Positions 45,200-53,470 of a DNA stretch of 64,000 nt are shown here, one piece after another. The translations under genes and the position numbers were made by a program. The DNA is taken from assembly GCA_964635325.1 (NCBI GenBank), contig CAZWOL010000004.1, positions 1 through 64,000 on the forward strand, read 5' to 3'. The stretch comes from BOG-1112 sp964635325. Lineage in GTDB: Bacteria > Bdellovibrionota_B > Oligoflexia > Oligoflexales > Bog-1112. The first letter of the stretch is position 1; every line of letters begins with the position of its first letter. The notes under the pieces were generated by a model. That model was not told where the DNA came from. It ran no database searches and saw nothing but the letters and a program-made list of their open reading frames with translations.

Positions 45200-45400
45200 A
45201 TGCCTAAAATGAAGACAAAAAAATCTGCCGCTAAGCGCTTTAGCGTGAAGCCGTCAGGTAAAATTAAATTCGACCGAGTGAATCACGAGCACTTGGCGAC
45301 AAAAAAATCCAAAGCACGCAAGAATCGCCTTAAAAAAGCTTCTTATGCGGTCAAAGGTGACCGCGGCTTGATTCTCGCATGCTTGCCTTACGATAATTAA
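45200..45400 (+). CDS. rpmI: 50S ribosomal protein bL35
   Basis: 66 residues, very basic: MPKMKTKKSAAKRFSVKPSG, then NHEHLATKKSKARKNRL, the L35 pattern. GAAGG is 6 bases before the ATG. rplT follows after 23 bases. infC, which usually leads this operon, is not upstream; the leader of about 145 bases could hold the promoter and an L20-binding control site. Confidence 0.95.
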   Translation: MPKMKTKKSAAKRFSVKPSGKIKFDRVNHEHLATKKSKARKNRLKKASYAVKGDRGLILACLPYDN

Positions 45401-45423
45401 ACAGGATTAAATAGGGATCGATA

Positions 45424-45783
45424 ATGGCACGCGTAAAAAGAGGACCTAAGGGTAGACAGCGCAAAAAGCGCATACTTAAGTTGGCGAAAGGCTTTCGAGG
45501 ATCTCGAAAGAATCGCTTTCGAATAGCTATCCACGTTGTAAAAAGAGCATTGCGATATGCTTACCGAGATAGACGCGTTAAAAAACGTGAGTTCCGTAAA
45601 TTATGGATCACACGTATTAACGCAGCAGCTCGCGCTTGCGGTTTGAAATATTCTGAGTTCATGAATGGACTTAAAAAAGCGAATATCGAAATCGATCGCA
45701 GCTGTTTGGCAGAGCTTGCTGTTCAGGACGAAAAAGCGTTTGCAACGCTTGCCGACCAAGCAAAAACAGCTCTCTCTAAATAA
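45424..45783 (+). CDS. rplT: 50S ribosomal protein bL20
   Basis: 119 residues, basic: MARVKRGPKGRQRKKRILKL, KGFRGSRKNRFRIA, WITRINAAARACGLKYSEFM. L20 binds 23S rRNA early in assembly and often represses its own operon. AGGGAT precedes the ATG. An inverted repeat about 60 bases after the stop may end the transcript. pheS does not follow. Confidence 0.96.
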   Translation: MARVKRGPKGRQRKKRILKLAKGFRGSRKNRFRIAIHVVKRALRYAYRDRRVKKREFRKLWITRINAAARACGLKYSEFMNGLKKANIEIDRSCLAELAVQDEKAFATLADQAKTALSK

Positions 45784-46092
45784 TGATGCCTTAGAAACTT
45801 GCCTTTGATCGATAGATGAAGGGGTTTGTTTCTAGAGTAGAAAAGTTTGCTAAGCAATTTGCCTAGTTGGCGGTGCTTTGCAAACTTTTCTATTTTATAA
45901 GTAAAGCTTGTGTCGTTGGGTCTTTGTGCACACGACCATCAAGCAAAAAACGTTCAATGCTTGTGGTGATCAGATCACAGGTGTTGATTGAGCTACATCG
46001 AAGCATTAGCAGACATCACAAAGATGGCTTTCACGGCTCTGGTCGAAGATGTTGTTATCACTTGTCAAAACACAGGCTGTGCAGGTTCGGAT
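45784..46092. other. Gene-free region after rplT with an inverted repeat
   Basis: TAGAAAAGTTTGC at 45838-45850 is repeated in inverse at 45880-45892, followed by TTTTAT, giving a 13-bp stem with a 29-base loop that could end the rplT transcript. Further on, a frame beginning at a TTG (about 45986) reads SYIEALADITKMAFTALVED and ends around 46113; it is short and unproven. No clear gene. Confidence 0.45.
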
Positions 46093-46380
46093 TTAAGACC
46101 CCACAGCTTTTTCTAAAATGCGCAGTCTTTTTTCCACCGAATCGGCCCATTCTTTATCGATCTCGGTCTTCTCGTGTAGAAAGACTTCTCTCAACTTCTT
46201 GTTTAGATATGTTTGATACCCTTTTTTAGCCCCTGTTTGAGTTTCTGTCTCGTTCCTGATAGCCTCTAACACGTCACCATCTACCCACATAGAAAGCTTT
46301 GCTTTGGCTTTCTTCAGGTCAAGCTCACTTGCATCAATGTCGATATTCATTTTTTGTGTTCGTGTCTTTTTCTTATTCAT
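46093..46380 (-). CDS. Ribbon-helix-helix/BrnA-like antitoxin candidate
   Basis: 95 residues from the ATG at 46380, which has GGGAGG 9 bases before it. The part KLSMWVDGDVLEAIRNETET then GYQTYLNKKLREVF resembles BrnA/CopG-type ribbon-helix-helix antitoxins. It overlaps the stop of the DUF4160 gene by 8 bases (ATGAATAA). A small toxin-antitoxin-like pair is the simplest reading, with this the DNA-binding partner. The C-terminal EKTEIDKEWADSVEKRLRIL is coiled. Confidence 0.7.
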   Translation of the reverse strand: MNKKKTRTQKMNIDIDASELDLKKAKAKLSMWVDGDVLEAIRNETETQTGAKKGYQTYLNKKLREVFLHEKTEIDKEWADSVEKRLRILEKAVGS

Positions 46381-46609
46381 CAAAATAGGCCTCCCATTCA
46401 TTGGTGATATATTCCTGATTTTCTTTACAGAAGTTTAGGATCACCTTAAGTGCCTTTGGAGAAAAGCCAGAAGACCCAATCACAGAGACCTCTCCCTCGA
46501 TGCATACTTTGGCCCGTGCCCCACCTTTTCTTACATGTACATGAATCGGGCGATGTTCTTTTGAGTAAAAGAAAAAATCGATTCCGTTAAACCGTAATAT
46601 AACAGGCAT
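46373..46609 (-). CDS. DUF4160-type small protein
   Basis: 78 residues from the ATG at 46609 (GGGGAG upstream). It carries the DUF4160 pattern: MPVILRFNGIDFFFYSKEHR, then PIHVHVRKGGARAKVCIEGE. Such genes usually sit with a DUF2442 gene as a putative toxin-antitoxin or mobile unit; here the partner is a ribbon-helix-helix protein instead. Located next to a tRNA gene, in an otherwise gene-poor stretch, consistent with acquisition. Function of DUF4160 is not established. Confidence 0.75.
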   Translation of the reverse strand: MPVILRFNGIDFFFYSKEHRPIHVHVRKGGARAKVCIEGEVSVIGSSGFSPKALKVILNFCKENQEYITNEWEAYFDE

Positions 46610-46726
46610 CCAGCTCCCCTTTTTTTCATGATAAGAAGGGCAAATCAATAAGTCAATATATTGTGATGACTTTGTGTTCTTAATTCAGCTGGTATAGTAA
46701 GTATGACTTTGTTGACTTGATCGCGG

Positions 46727-46996
46727 ATGTTTCTCATCTACAATCCTTCTCCGAGGAGAGACAAAGTAAGCGATATTAAGATATTAGGCCTTAAAATTCA
46801 AGATCTCCCTACGGAAATTATACTCGATCTTGCAAGCCCTGGCGGGAGAAAAGTTCTGGAACGGGCTATAGAGAGCTTGCAATCCGAAGTTCTCTACAAC
46901 TCGAGCTTCGATGAAGCCGCGCTAAACGGGCGTGTCGATGCTCGGGTGGTGGCGCACTTTCGAACCAAGCTTGGATGGTGTAACTGTAAGATATGA
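46727..46996 (+). CDS. Small protein, unknown
   Basis: 89 residues (RRDKVSDIKILGLKIQDLPT; SPGGRKVLERAIESLQSEVL; GRVDARVVAHFRTKLGW). It is preceded by TATAGT at about 46692, which could be a -10 box, but there is no strong ribosome site. Not recognised. Codon use is similar to neighbours, so it may be real. Confidence 0.4.
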   Translation: MFLIYNPSPRRDKVSDIKILGLKIQDLPTEIILDLASPGGRKVLERAIESLQSEVLYNSSFDEAALNGRVDARVVAHFRTKLGWCNCKI

Positions 46997-47044
46997 AATG
47001 AAAAACCGTTCAGAATGCTTGCTAATACGAAGGACAATTCGGAA

Positions 47045-47129
47045 TGGTGGGGATGGGGAGACTCGAACTCCCACGCCTCTCAGCACTAGATTCTAAGTCT
47101 AGCGTGTATACCAATTTCACCACATCCCC
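47045..47129 (-). tRNA. tRNA-Leu (anticodon TAG)
   Basis: 85 bases with a long variable arm and encoded CCA. Acceptor GGGGATG pairs with CATCCCC; anticodon stem CTAGA/TCTAG holds loop CTTAGAA, anticodon TAG. The T-loop is AGTTCGAGTCT. Confidence 0.96.
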
Positions 47130-47283
47130 AAAGGAAGTACACTGGTCGTGCCATAGTATGCTAAGACTTGTCAAGCTTGGTCTAATTTAATCTAGTGCGC
47201 GTTCTTTGGCAGTGGTCAAATTGAATTGGAGCGGACATTTTGTTTGTCTCGCGCAATGTTTGCTAACTTTACAGGGAGAATCA

Positions 47284-47574
47284 ATGACAACAACTCAATC
47301 CCAGAATGATGACTCGATGACCGACGTAGATTTTAATGGCCTGATACTAGGCCTTTCAAGCGCGGCTCTTTACTATATTGGACATAGTGAAATTGAAGGC
47401 GAAACGATCAGCAAAGTCAATTTTGATCTCGCAAAGCAAAACATAAGAATTATTGAAATGTTACATGATAAGACGAGGGGGAACCTCACCTCCGAGGAGG
47501 CTCGTTTGATAGAGCAAATCCTCAAAGACCTCCGTTTGAAATATAACTCGGCAAAGAAGGAAGTAAGCACCTAG
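47284..47574 (+). CDS. DUF1844 family protein
   Basis: 96 residues from the ATG at 47284 (GGGAG 6 bases before); a longer frame from 47206 lacks support. MTDVDFNGLILGLSSAALYY, FDLAKQNIRIIEMLHDKTRG, and EEARLIEQILKDLRLKY are the DUF1844 pattern. The family is common in deltaproteobacteria and Bdellovibrionota and has no known role. No membrane segment. Confidence 0.85.
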   Translation: MTTTQSQNDDSMTDVDFNGLILGLSSAALYYIGHSEIEGETISKVNFDLAKQNIRIIEMLHDKTRGNLTSEEARLIEQILKDLRLKYNSAKKEVST

Positions 47575-47752
47575 AAACGGTTACAGTGTTTCATCCGCAT
47601 ACAATTAAGCCTAACAGCTAAATATTCTAGGCCTTACGGGGCTTTCTGTGCATTTCTGCACCGTATTTCTATACTATTCCTGACTCTTGCCGATAACTTA
47701 GCGATATTACTCTGTCCGAGAATGATGTTTCTAAGTTGCAGGAAGTTTGTCT

Positions 47753-50395
47753 ATGGATGTTTCACGCTATGGTTTTCTGTGCCAGAAGGCCCTTCATCAG
47801 GGTCTTCAGTATGCGCGTAGCTTTGGTCATCGGTTCTTGGAAATCGAGCATATCGCTATCGTATTGCTGCGTTCAGAAACACTTCTTTTACCTAAAAATG
47901 GCAATGCACGTTTGCAGCATGAATTGCAAAAGCATTTATCAAAGTTTAGGCGCATCTATGGCGAAATTAAGATCGAATTTGGCATACGTCTCGACAAGGC
48001 GTTAGACGAAGCAGAGACAAAAGCTGGAAAAGAGCTGGTCGATGAAAAGCTGCTGTGGGAGTGCTTTGCGAATCATTCTGATGTGATTAAAAAATTTCTC
48101 AAAGATGAGGAGAATTTTAGTGTTCGAGAAGAGCCTCCTCGATCTCCGCGAGTATCGAAGGCTACCGAAGCATCGGAAAGTAAGGCGGAGCCACTAAAGA
48201 AAGCGAAAGGAGAAAAGAAAGAAGCAACACCCTCCCACTTCCAAATACCAGATAACCTGGCTGAGGTTCTTGAAAAGTACACAATGGATCTCACAGCTCT
48301 TGCAGAGCGAGGTGAGTTGGATCCAGTTGTGGGTAGAGATTTTGAAACTCGACGCGTTATTGAGATTTTAGGACGCAAGAAAAAAAATAACCCAATTCTC
48401 ATCGGTGAGCCTGGGGTTGGAAAGACAGCTGTTGCTGAAGCTCTTGCTCTTAAAATTGCAGAGGGGTTGGTACCACAACCCATGAAGGGCAAACGCATTC
48501 TCTCATTGGATTTGTCCGGACTGATTGCTGGAGCTCGTTTTCGAGGGGAGTTTGAGGAGCGTATGAAGACTCTCCTTAAGGCTATTCAAGCTTGCGGTGG
48601 AAGTGTCATCCTTTTCATTGATGAAATACACATGTTGGTTGGAGCAGGGAGTGCAGAAGGTTCTGCTGATGCAGCAAATATGCTAAAACCGGCTCTAGCA
48701 CGTGGAGAATTGCGTTGTCTAGGGGCTACAACCTTAGATGAGTTTCGCAATTACATTGAAAAAGATCCTGCACTGGAGCGTCGATTTCAACCTGTGCACG
48801 TTGAAGAGCCTTCTCGATCAGCAACGCTTGCTATACTCAGGGGGATCAAAGGCAAATACGAAGTGCACCATGGTGTGCAAATCAATGATGATGCCCTCGT
48901 GGCGTGTGCGGATCTTTCCATTCGCTATCTTACTTCGCGTAATTTGCCGGATAAAGCTATAGATTTGCTCGATGAGGCCTGTAGTCGCTTGCGCATTCAA
49001 ATCGATAGTCTTCCAACGGTGATGGACAATTTAAATTCTCAAATCAACCAGTTGGAAATAGAAAAAAATGCCATTAATAAAGCTGATCTCACAGCTGCAA
49101 AAGAGTTGTCAGCAATAAGTTTAAAACTGCAAGAAGCACGCAAAGAATATCAAAAGCACGAAAAAATTTGGACGCATCATAAGTCTTTATTGGAAAATCT
49201 ACGGAAAATAGAGGGAAAGAAACAAGAGCTTGATAGTCTGTTTGAAAACACTAAGCAGAAAGGTGATTTTGAGTTTGCAGCAAAATTACAATTTGTCGAG
49301 CTACCAAAAGCTTTGAGTGAAAGTGAATCAATCAAGAAAGAACTCAAAAAAATGCAAGATGAGCACTCTTGGTTGCGACAAATTGTTGGGGCTCCAGAGG
49401 CTGCTGAGGTCGTTGCTTTACTAACTGGTGTACCGGTCCAGAGTTTATTGAAAGATGAATCCGAAGCGCTTGTTTCGATGGAATCTCACATGAAACAACG
49501 CGTTTTCGGTCAGGATGAAGCTCTTAGTAAAGTAAGTCGAGCGGTCCGAAGAGCTCGGGTTGGAATATCAGATCCCAATCGACCCATAGGTGTCTTTCTC
49601 TTCTGTGGGCCTACTGGAGTGGGAAAAACAGAAACCGTAAAAGCATTAGCGGAAGAGTTATTCAATGATGCAAATAAAATGGTGCGCATCGACATGTCTG
49701 AGTACATGGAACAGCATAATATTGCGCGTTTGATTGGTTCTCCACCAGGATATGTTGGATATGGTGAGGGAGGAGAGCTGACCGAAGCTGTGCGTCGCAA
49801 TCCCTACACAGTTGTTCTTTTTGATGAGATCGAAAAAGCTCACCCGCGAGTGTTAGATCTTCTTTTGCAAGCCTTTGACGATGGGCGTCTAACAGATGGC
49901 AAGGGCCGGCTTGTTAATTTCAGAAATACACTTATGGTTATGACTTCAAATATTCCTATCGAAAGTAAAGAAGGAGCTTCCAGAGACGAGGTAGAAGAGG
50001 ATGCGAGAACTCAGCTTAGTAGGGTGCTCAGACCGGAGCTCGTAGGACGTATTGATGAAGTTGTATTGTTTAAAACGCTTGGTCAGGTTCACTTTGACTC
50101 GCTTTTGCAGCGCTTGCTTATTGAGTTGAATAAACGGCTAACAAAAGATGATTTCCGCGTCCTGCTCGGACCAGTTTTACAAAAGCAGCTGCGTGAAAAA
50201 TCACATATCCACCAATTTGGTGGCAGAGCTTTGCGGCGGTCCTTCCAAAATCTTGTCATTGATCCGGTTTCTGATCGTTTGCTTAGTGAGCCAGCTCTGT
50301 GTCGTGGCCCTTGGCTCCTCGAAATCGATGAAAAAGGGCTCTTTATTTGGCAGGCTAGTCACGCCGATGGTCTAAATTTGCCAGCCGCGAGTTAG
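47753..50395 (+). CDS. ClpB-like AAA+ ATPase
   Basis: 880 residues from the ATG at 47753 (AGGA 9 bases upstream); a TTG at 47747 is too close to it. A shortened and diverged Clp N-domain (1-115) is followed by a Lys/Glu/Ser-rich linker (120-165), the first AAA module (GEPGVGKT at 218-225), a long coiled-coil middle domain starting IDSLPTVMDNLNSQINQLEI, and the second AAA module (GPTGVGKT; LFDEIEKAH). The coiled-coil middle domain is the ClpB hallmark, so a disaggregase working with DnaK is most likely. The Ile/Leu-Gly-Phe loop for ClpP is not evident. The N-domain and linker differ from standard ClpB. Confidence 0.8.
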   Translation: MDVSRYGFLCQKALHQGLQYARSFGHRFLEIEHIAIVLLRSETLLLPKNGNARLQHELQKHLSKFRRIYGEIKIEFGIRLDKALDEAETKAGKELVDEKLLWECFANHSDVIKKFLKDEENFSVREEPPRSPRVSKATEASESKAEPLKKAKGEKKEATPSHFQIPDNLAEVLEKYTMDLTALAERGELDPVVGRDFETRRVIEILGRKKKNNPILIGEPGVGKTAVAEALALKIAEGLVPQPMKGKRILSLDLSGLIAGARFRGEFEERMKTLLKAIQACGGSVILFIDEIHMLVGAGSAEGSADAANMLKPALARGELRCLGATTLDEFRNYIEKDPALERRFQPVHVEEPSRSATLAILRGIKGKYEVHHGVQINDDALVACADLSIRYLTSRNLPDKAIDLLDEACSRLRIQIDSLPTVMDNLNSQINQLEIEKNAINKADLTAAKELSAISLKLQEARKEYQKHEKIWTHHKSLLENLRKIEGKKQELDSLFENTKQKGDFEFAAKLQFVELPKALSESESIKKELKKMQDEHSWLRQIVGAPEAAEVVALLTGVPVQSLLKDESEALVSMESHMKQRVFGQDEALSKVSRAVRRARVGISDPNRPIGVFLFCGPTGVGKTETVKALAEELFNDANKMVRIDMSEYMEQHNIARLIGSPPGYVGYGEGGELTEAVRRNPYTVVLFDEIEKAHPRVLDLLLQAFDDGRLTDGKGRLVNFRNTLMVMTSNIPIESKEGASRDEVEEDARTQLSRVLRPELVGRIDEVVLFKTLGQVHFDSLLQRLLIELNKRLTKDDFRVLLGPVLQKQLREKSHIHQFGGRALRRSFQNLVIDPVSDRLLSEPALCRGPWLLEIDEKGLFIWQASHADGLNLPAAS

Positions 50396-50409
50396 AACTG
50401 ATAACTCTC

Positions 50410-50436
50410 TTGACTTGAATCATCGATCCGTAATAT
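50410..50436 (+). promoter_or_regulatory. Possible promoter for tRNA-Gln/prs
   Basis: TTGACT at 50410-50415 and TAATAT at 50431-50436, 15 bases apart, end 31 bases before the tRNA-Gln. The spacing is shorter than ideal. It is the best candidate for the tRNA-Gln transcript, which likely runs into prs. Confidence 0.35.
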
Positions 50437-50467
50437 CCAATCCGAGATTAGGAGTTCCTTCCTAAAT

Positions 50468-50543
50468 TGGGGCGTCGTCAAGTGGCTAAGACACTAGATT
50501 TTGATTCTAGTATTCGCAGGTTCGAGTCCTGCCGCCCCAGCCA
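50468..50543 (+). tRNA. tRNA-Gln (anticodon TTG)
   Basis: 76 bases with encoded CCA. Acceptor TGGGGCG pairs with CGCCCCA; anticodon stem CTAGA/TCTAG holds loop TTTTGAT, anticodon TTG. The T-loop is GGTTCGAGTCC. prs starts 32 bases after the CCA with no terminator between. Confidence 0.96.
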
Positions 50544-50575
50544 TTTTTTCCTCATATTTCATCTCGGTACACAAA

Positions 50576-51511
50576 ATGCCTGAGTTGGTGATCTTTAGTG
50601 GTACAGCCCATCGCGAGCTTGCCGAAAATATTTGTTCACATCTAGGTATGAGTCTGGGTCGCGCTCTTGTGTCGCAATTCTCAGATGGAGAGACGCGAGT
50701 TGAATTGCAGACCAATATTCGTGGTCGCGATGTCTTCGTTATTCAACCAACTTGTGCCCCCGTTAATCATCACCTTATGGAAGCCTTAATTATCGTCGAT
50801 GCGTGCCGTAGAGCCTCAGCCCAGACGATCACTTTAGTAACACCTTATTTTGGTTATGCTAGACAAGAAAGAAAAAGTGTTCCTCGGACGCCAATTACAG
50901 CAAAGCTGGTAGCGGAAATTATGGAAGGGGCAGGTATTACACGCCTCCTTTCGCTTGAGCTGCATAACGCAGCTATTCAAGGCTTTTTTAATGTGCCTGT
51001 TGATCACCTTTTTGTAAAACCTGTATTCGCCGAGTATTTTAAAGGGTTTGGTCAAGAAATAGTCGTTGTTTCCCCCGATGCTGGAGGGGTTGAGCGAGCG
51101 CGTGCCATGGCAAAACATTTGCAATGTGGACTTGCGATTGTGGATAAGCGCCGCGACATACCAAATGAATGTGAAGTTTCTAATATCGTAGGAGATGTTA
51201 GAGGAAAATGTTGCCTTATCATCGATGATATTATTGATACTGGTGGGTCTTTGGTTAAGGCAACCGACGCTCTGCTCGAAGCAGGAGCTCGCGAGGTTCA
51301 TGCAGCAATATCTCATGCTGTATTGAGTGGAAAGGCGGTTGAAAATATCAAGCAATCCGCATTGGTACAGCTTGTGGTGACCGATTCCATTCCTCTCGGA
51401 GAAGAAGCCAAAAATTGCAAGAAAATAAGACAGATATCAATCTCAAAGTTGCTCTCCGAGGCGATTTTACGCATTCATAACTTTGACTCCGTAAGTTCAC
51501 TCTTCATCTAA
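50576..51511 (+). CDS. prs: Ribose-phosphate pyrophosphokinase (PRPP synthetase)
   Basis: 311 residues from the ATG at 50576. FSDGETRVELQTNIRGRDVF, DACRRASAQTITLVTPYFGY, and the PRPP-binding LIIDDIIDTGGSLVKATDAL identify PRPP synthetase, which makes PRPP for nucleotides, His and Trp. A frame extending up to 50501 runs through the tRNA and is false. It heads a run with rplY and pth, as in many bacteria. Confidence 0.96.
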   Translation: MPELVIFSGTAHRELAENICSHLGMSLGRALVSQFSDGETRVELQTNIRGRDVFVIQPTCAPVNHHLMEALIIVDACRRASAQTITLVTPYFGYARQERKSVPRTPITAKLVAEIMEGAGITRLLSLELHNAAIQGFFNVPVDHLFVKPVFAEYFKGFGQEIVVVSPDAGGVERARAMAKHLQCGLAIVDKRRDIPNECEVSNIVGDVRGKCCLIIDDIIDTGGSLVKATDALLEAGAREVHAAISHAVLSGKAVENIKQSALVQLVVTDSIPLGEEAKNCKKIRQISISKLLSEAILRIHNFDSVSSLFI

Positions 51512-51691
51512 CCATGGTCTGGAGAGAGTTCTGGCTGGGGAATTCTTTGTTGCAACGCGAAAGTCTTGTCTGTATAAAATCAGGCTTATCTCTATCCGCG
51601 ATCTTTAAGAGTATTAGGCGCGAGGGAGGATTTGGCGGCTGACTTTTTAGGGGCATAGCCCGTAAAAAGATAACTATATTTGGAGAAGAAA

Positions 51692-51976
51692 ATGAGTGCT
51701 CTTGTAACGATCAAGGGAAGGTTGCGCAGCCAAGATGAACATGGCAAGAACAGCTGCCGTCGCATGCGCGCCCAAGGTGAAGTTCCTGCTAATTTGTTAG
51801 AAAATGCGAAATCAACAGTAATTGCTGTCGAAGGTAAATTGCTGTCGGTGGCTTGGAAAAAAGGCAAGACTTTTCAATTGGAATTTAATGGCACCTCAAA
51901 GCCAGTGATCATTAAAGAATTGCAAATTGATCCAGTGAAACGTAATGCAATCCATGTTGACCTGATGTACATGTGA
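51692..51976 (+). CDS. rplY: 50S ribosomal protein bL25, short form
   Basis: 94 residues from the ATG at 51692 with GGAG 6-8 bases before. Landmarks are GRLRSQDEHGKNSCRRMRAQ then GEVPANLL, and KELQIDPVKRNAIHVDLMY. This is the short, single-domain form as in E. coli; the long CTC form with a C-terminal domain is common in Bdellovibrio relatives. It binds 5S rRNA. pth begins 6 bases later. Confidence 0.87.
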   Translation: MSALVTIKGRLRSQDEHGKNSCRRMRAQGEVPANLLENAKSTVIAVEGKLLSVAWKKGKTFQLEFNGTSKPVIIKELQIDPVKRNAIHVDLMYM

Positions 51977-51982
51977 TTTGCG

Positions 51983-52564
51983 GTGAAGTTGCTAGTCGGC
52001 CTTGGCAATCCTGGCGCTAAGTATGCAAAAACCAGGCACAACGCAGGGTTTTTGGTCTTAGATAAGATCGCAGAGCATATGGAAATATCTCTCGATCGGA
52101 AGATGTTTGATTCTTTCTATGGAGAGGGTCAACTTTTCGAGCAGCCTGTCATTCTCGTGAAGCCTCAGACATATATGAACCTGTCTGGGACTTCTGTAAG
52201 GCGATGGATGCAATTTTACAAGCTTAAGTCGTCAGATGTAATTGTGTTGCATGATGATATAGACATGATGAACTTGACCGTCAAAATGAAAAAAGGTGGC
52301 GGTCATGGCGGAAACAACGGTATCCGAAGCATCATAGATGAAACTGGCCAGAGTGACTTTTTTCGAATTAAACTCGGTATTGGTAGGCCTGAGCGAGTTG
52401 GTGAAGAGAAGGATGAAAGCGTCACTGGCTGGGTGCTTGGATCATTCGATGAAGATCAGATTGCAAAGCTAAAGAGCGATATGTTCAACGAAACAATGCT
52501 CCGTTTGCGAGAGATTTTTCTCCAAGGCCTTCAAAAAAAATCAAAGGGAGATGCCCATGCATAG
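51983..52564 (+). CDS. pth: Peptidyl-tRNA hydrolase
   Basis: 193 residues, GTG start. LLVGLGNPGAKYAKTRHNAG with the catalytic His in TRHNAGF, then KPQTYMNLSG, HDDIDM and GGHGGNNGIRSI are the Pth signatures. It recycles peptidyl-tRNA that falls off ribosomes. Its last bases hold the ribosome site of rpsF, and the genes overlap by 8 bases. Confidence 0.96.
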   Translation: MKLLVGLGNPGAKYAKTRHNAGFLVLDKIAEHMEISLDRKMFDSFYGEGQLFEQPVILVKPQTYMNLSGTSVRRWMQFYKLKSSDVIVLHDDIDMMNLTVKMKKGGGHGGNNGIRSIIDETGQSDFFRIKLGIGRPERVGEEKDESVTGWVLGSFDEDQIAKLKSDMFNETMLRLREIFLQGLQKKSKGDAHA

Positions 52565-52925
52565 AGAGTATGAAATTACGATAGTGTTAAACCCCCAACT
52601 TTCTCCAGATTCGTTCAAAAAAACGATCGAGAAATACGAGGGCGTTTTGCTTGCAGATGGTGGTCAGGTCATTAAGAAAGATGATTGGGGCGTTAAGAAA
52701 CTAGCATATCCTATGAAAAAACATTTTCGTGGTCGCTATGTTCACTACGATCTTCTTTGCAAGCCTGAGCATTTGAAAGAGTCAGAACGTCTTATGCGCA
52801 TTGATGAAAATGTTCTTCGCTATTTGAATATTTTCCTTGGTGAAAATGTTGATGTAGAGCAAAGAAAGATTGAGTTAGCGAAAGCTGAAGCAAAAGCAGC
52901 AGCAGGACAGAACGCGTCTCTCTAG
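52557..52925 (+). CDS. rpsF: 30S ribosomal protein bS6
   Basis: 122 residues. The ATG at 52557 is 7 bases after AAGGGAG; an ATG at 52551 is too close. REYEITIVLNPQLSPDSFKK, DDWGVKKLAYPMKKHFRGRY and ERLMRIDENVLRYL are the S6 pattern. rpsR (S18), normally next, is not between it and rplI. Confidence 0.94.
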   Translation: MHREYEITIVLNPQLSPDSFKKTIEKYEGVLLADGGQVIKKDDWGVKKLAYPMKKHFRGRYVHYDLLCKPEHLKESERLMRIDENVLRYLNIFLGENVDVEQRKIELAKAEAKAAAGQNASL

Positions 52926-52977
52926 GAGTCCGATCAAGCAAGAGTGACTTGGATTTTGGAGATTAGGGGAAAGATCT

Positions 52978-53433
52978 ATGAAAGTTATTTTAGTTAAAGA
53001 TGTACCGTCTCTCGGAACTATGGGAAATATCGTAAAAGTAAAGGACGGGTATGGACGCAATTACCTGATTCCTCGTTCTTTAGCGATCGTTGCTAACGAT
53101 AGTAACCGTAAAGAGCTCGAACACCGTAAGCGTGTTATTGATGCTCGCAAGGAAAAAAACCTGAAGGAAACGAAGGCCCTTGCACAAAAAATCGAGAAGA
53201 TTCGTGTTACTATTCAAAAGCAAACAGGCGAAGACGAACGTATATTTGGTTCTGTAACTTCAGCCGAAGTGTCAGCGTTCTTTGAAGCTAAAGGAATTGA
53301 CATCTCTAAGAAAGATATTGTCTTTAAAGATGAAATCAAAAAATTAGGGATCTATTCTGCAGAAATCAAACTTCATTCCGAAGTCACTGCTACTGTTAAA
53401 ATCAAAGTTGAAGCTGCTAAAGAAAAAGAATAG
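52978..53433 (+). CDS. rplI: 50S ribosomal protein bL9
   Basis: 151 residues. MKVILVKDVPSLGTMGNIVK, then GYGRNYLIPRSLAIVA is the N-terminal L9 domain, followed by the long connecting helix and the C-terminal RNA-binding part (IFGSVTSAEVSAFF). dnaB follows 37 bases later, the common rplI-dnaB order. Confidence 0.95.
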   Translation: MKVILVKDVPSLGTMGNIVKVKDGYGRNYLIPRSLAIVANDSNRKELEHRKRVIDARKEKNLKETKALAQKIEKIRVTIQKQTGEDERIFGSVTSAEVSAFFEAKGIDISKKDIVFKDEIKKLGIYSAEIKLHSEVTATVKIKVEAAKEKE

Positions 53434-53470
53434 GTCCATCCTATCAAAATAGTCTTGGACGGAAGCTGCA

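Noticed and set aside
45867..46229. Plus-strand frame of 120 codons after rplT
   Set aside because: It runs through the inverted repeat and over the antitoxin gene on the other strand, with no family likeness.
20783..50395. Both Clp ATPases being the same gene duplicated
   Set aside because: One has a short UVR-like middle region (ClpC) and the other a long coiled coil (ClpB); they are different family members.
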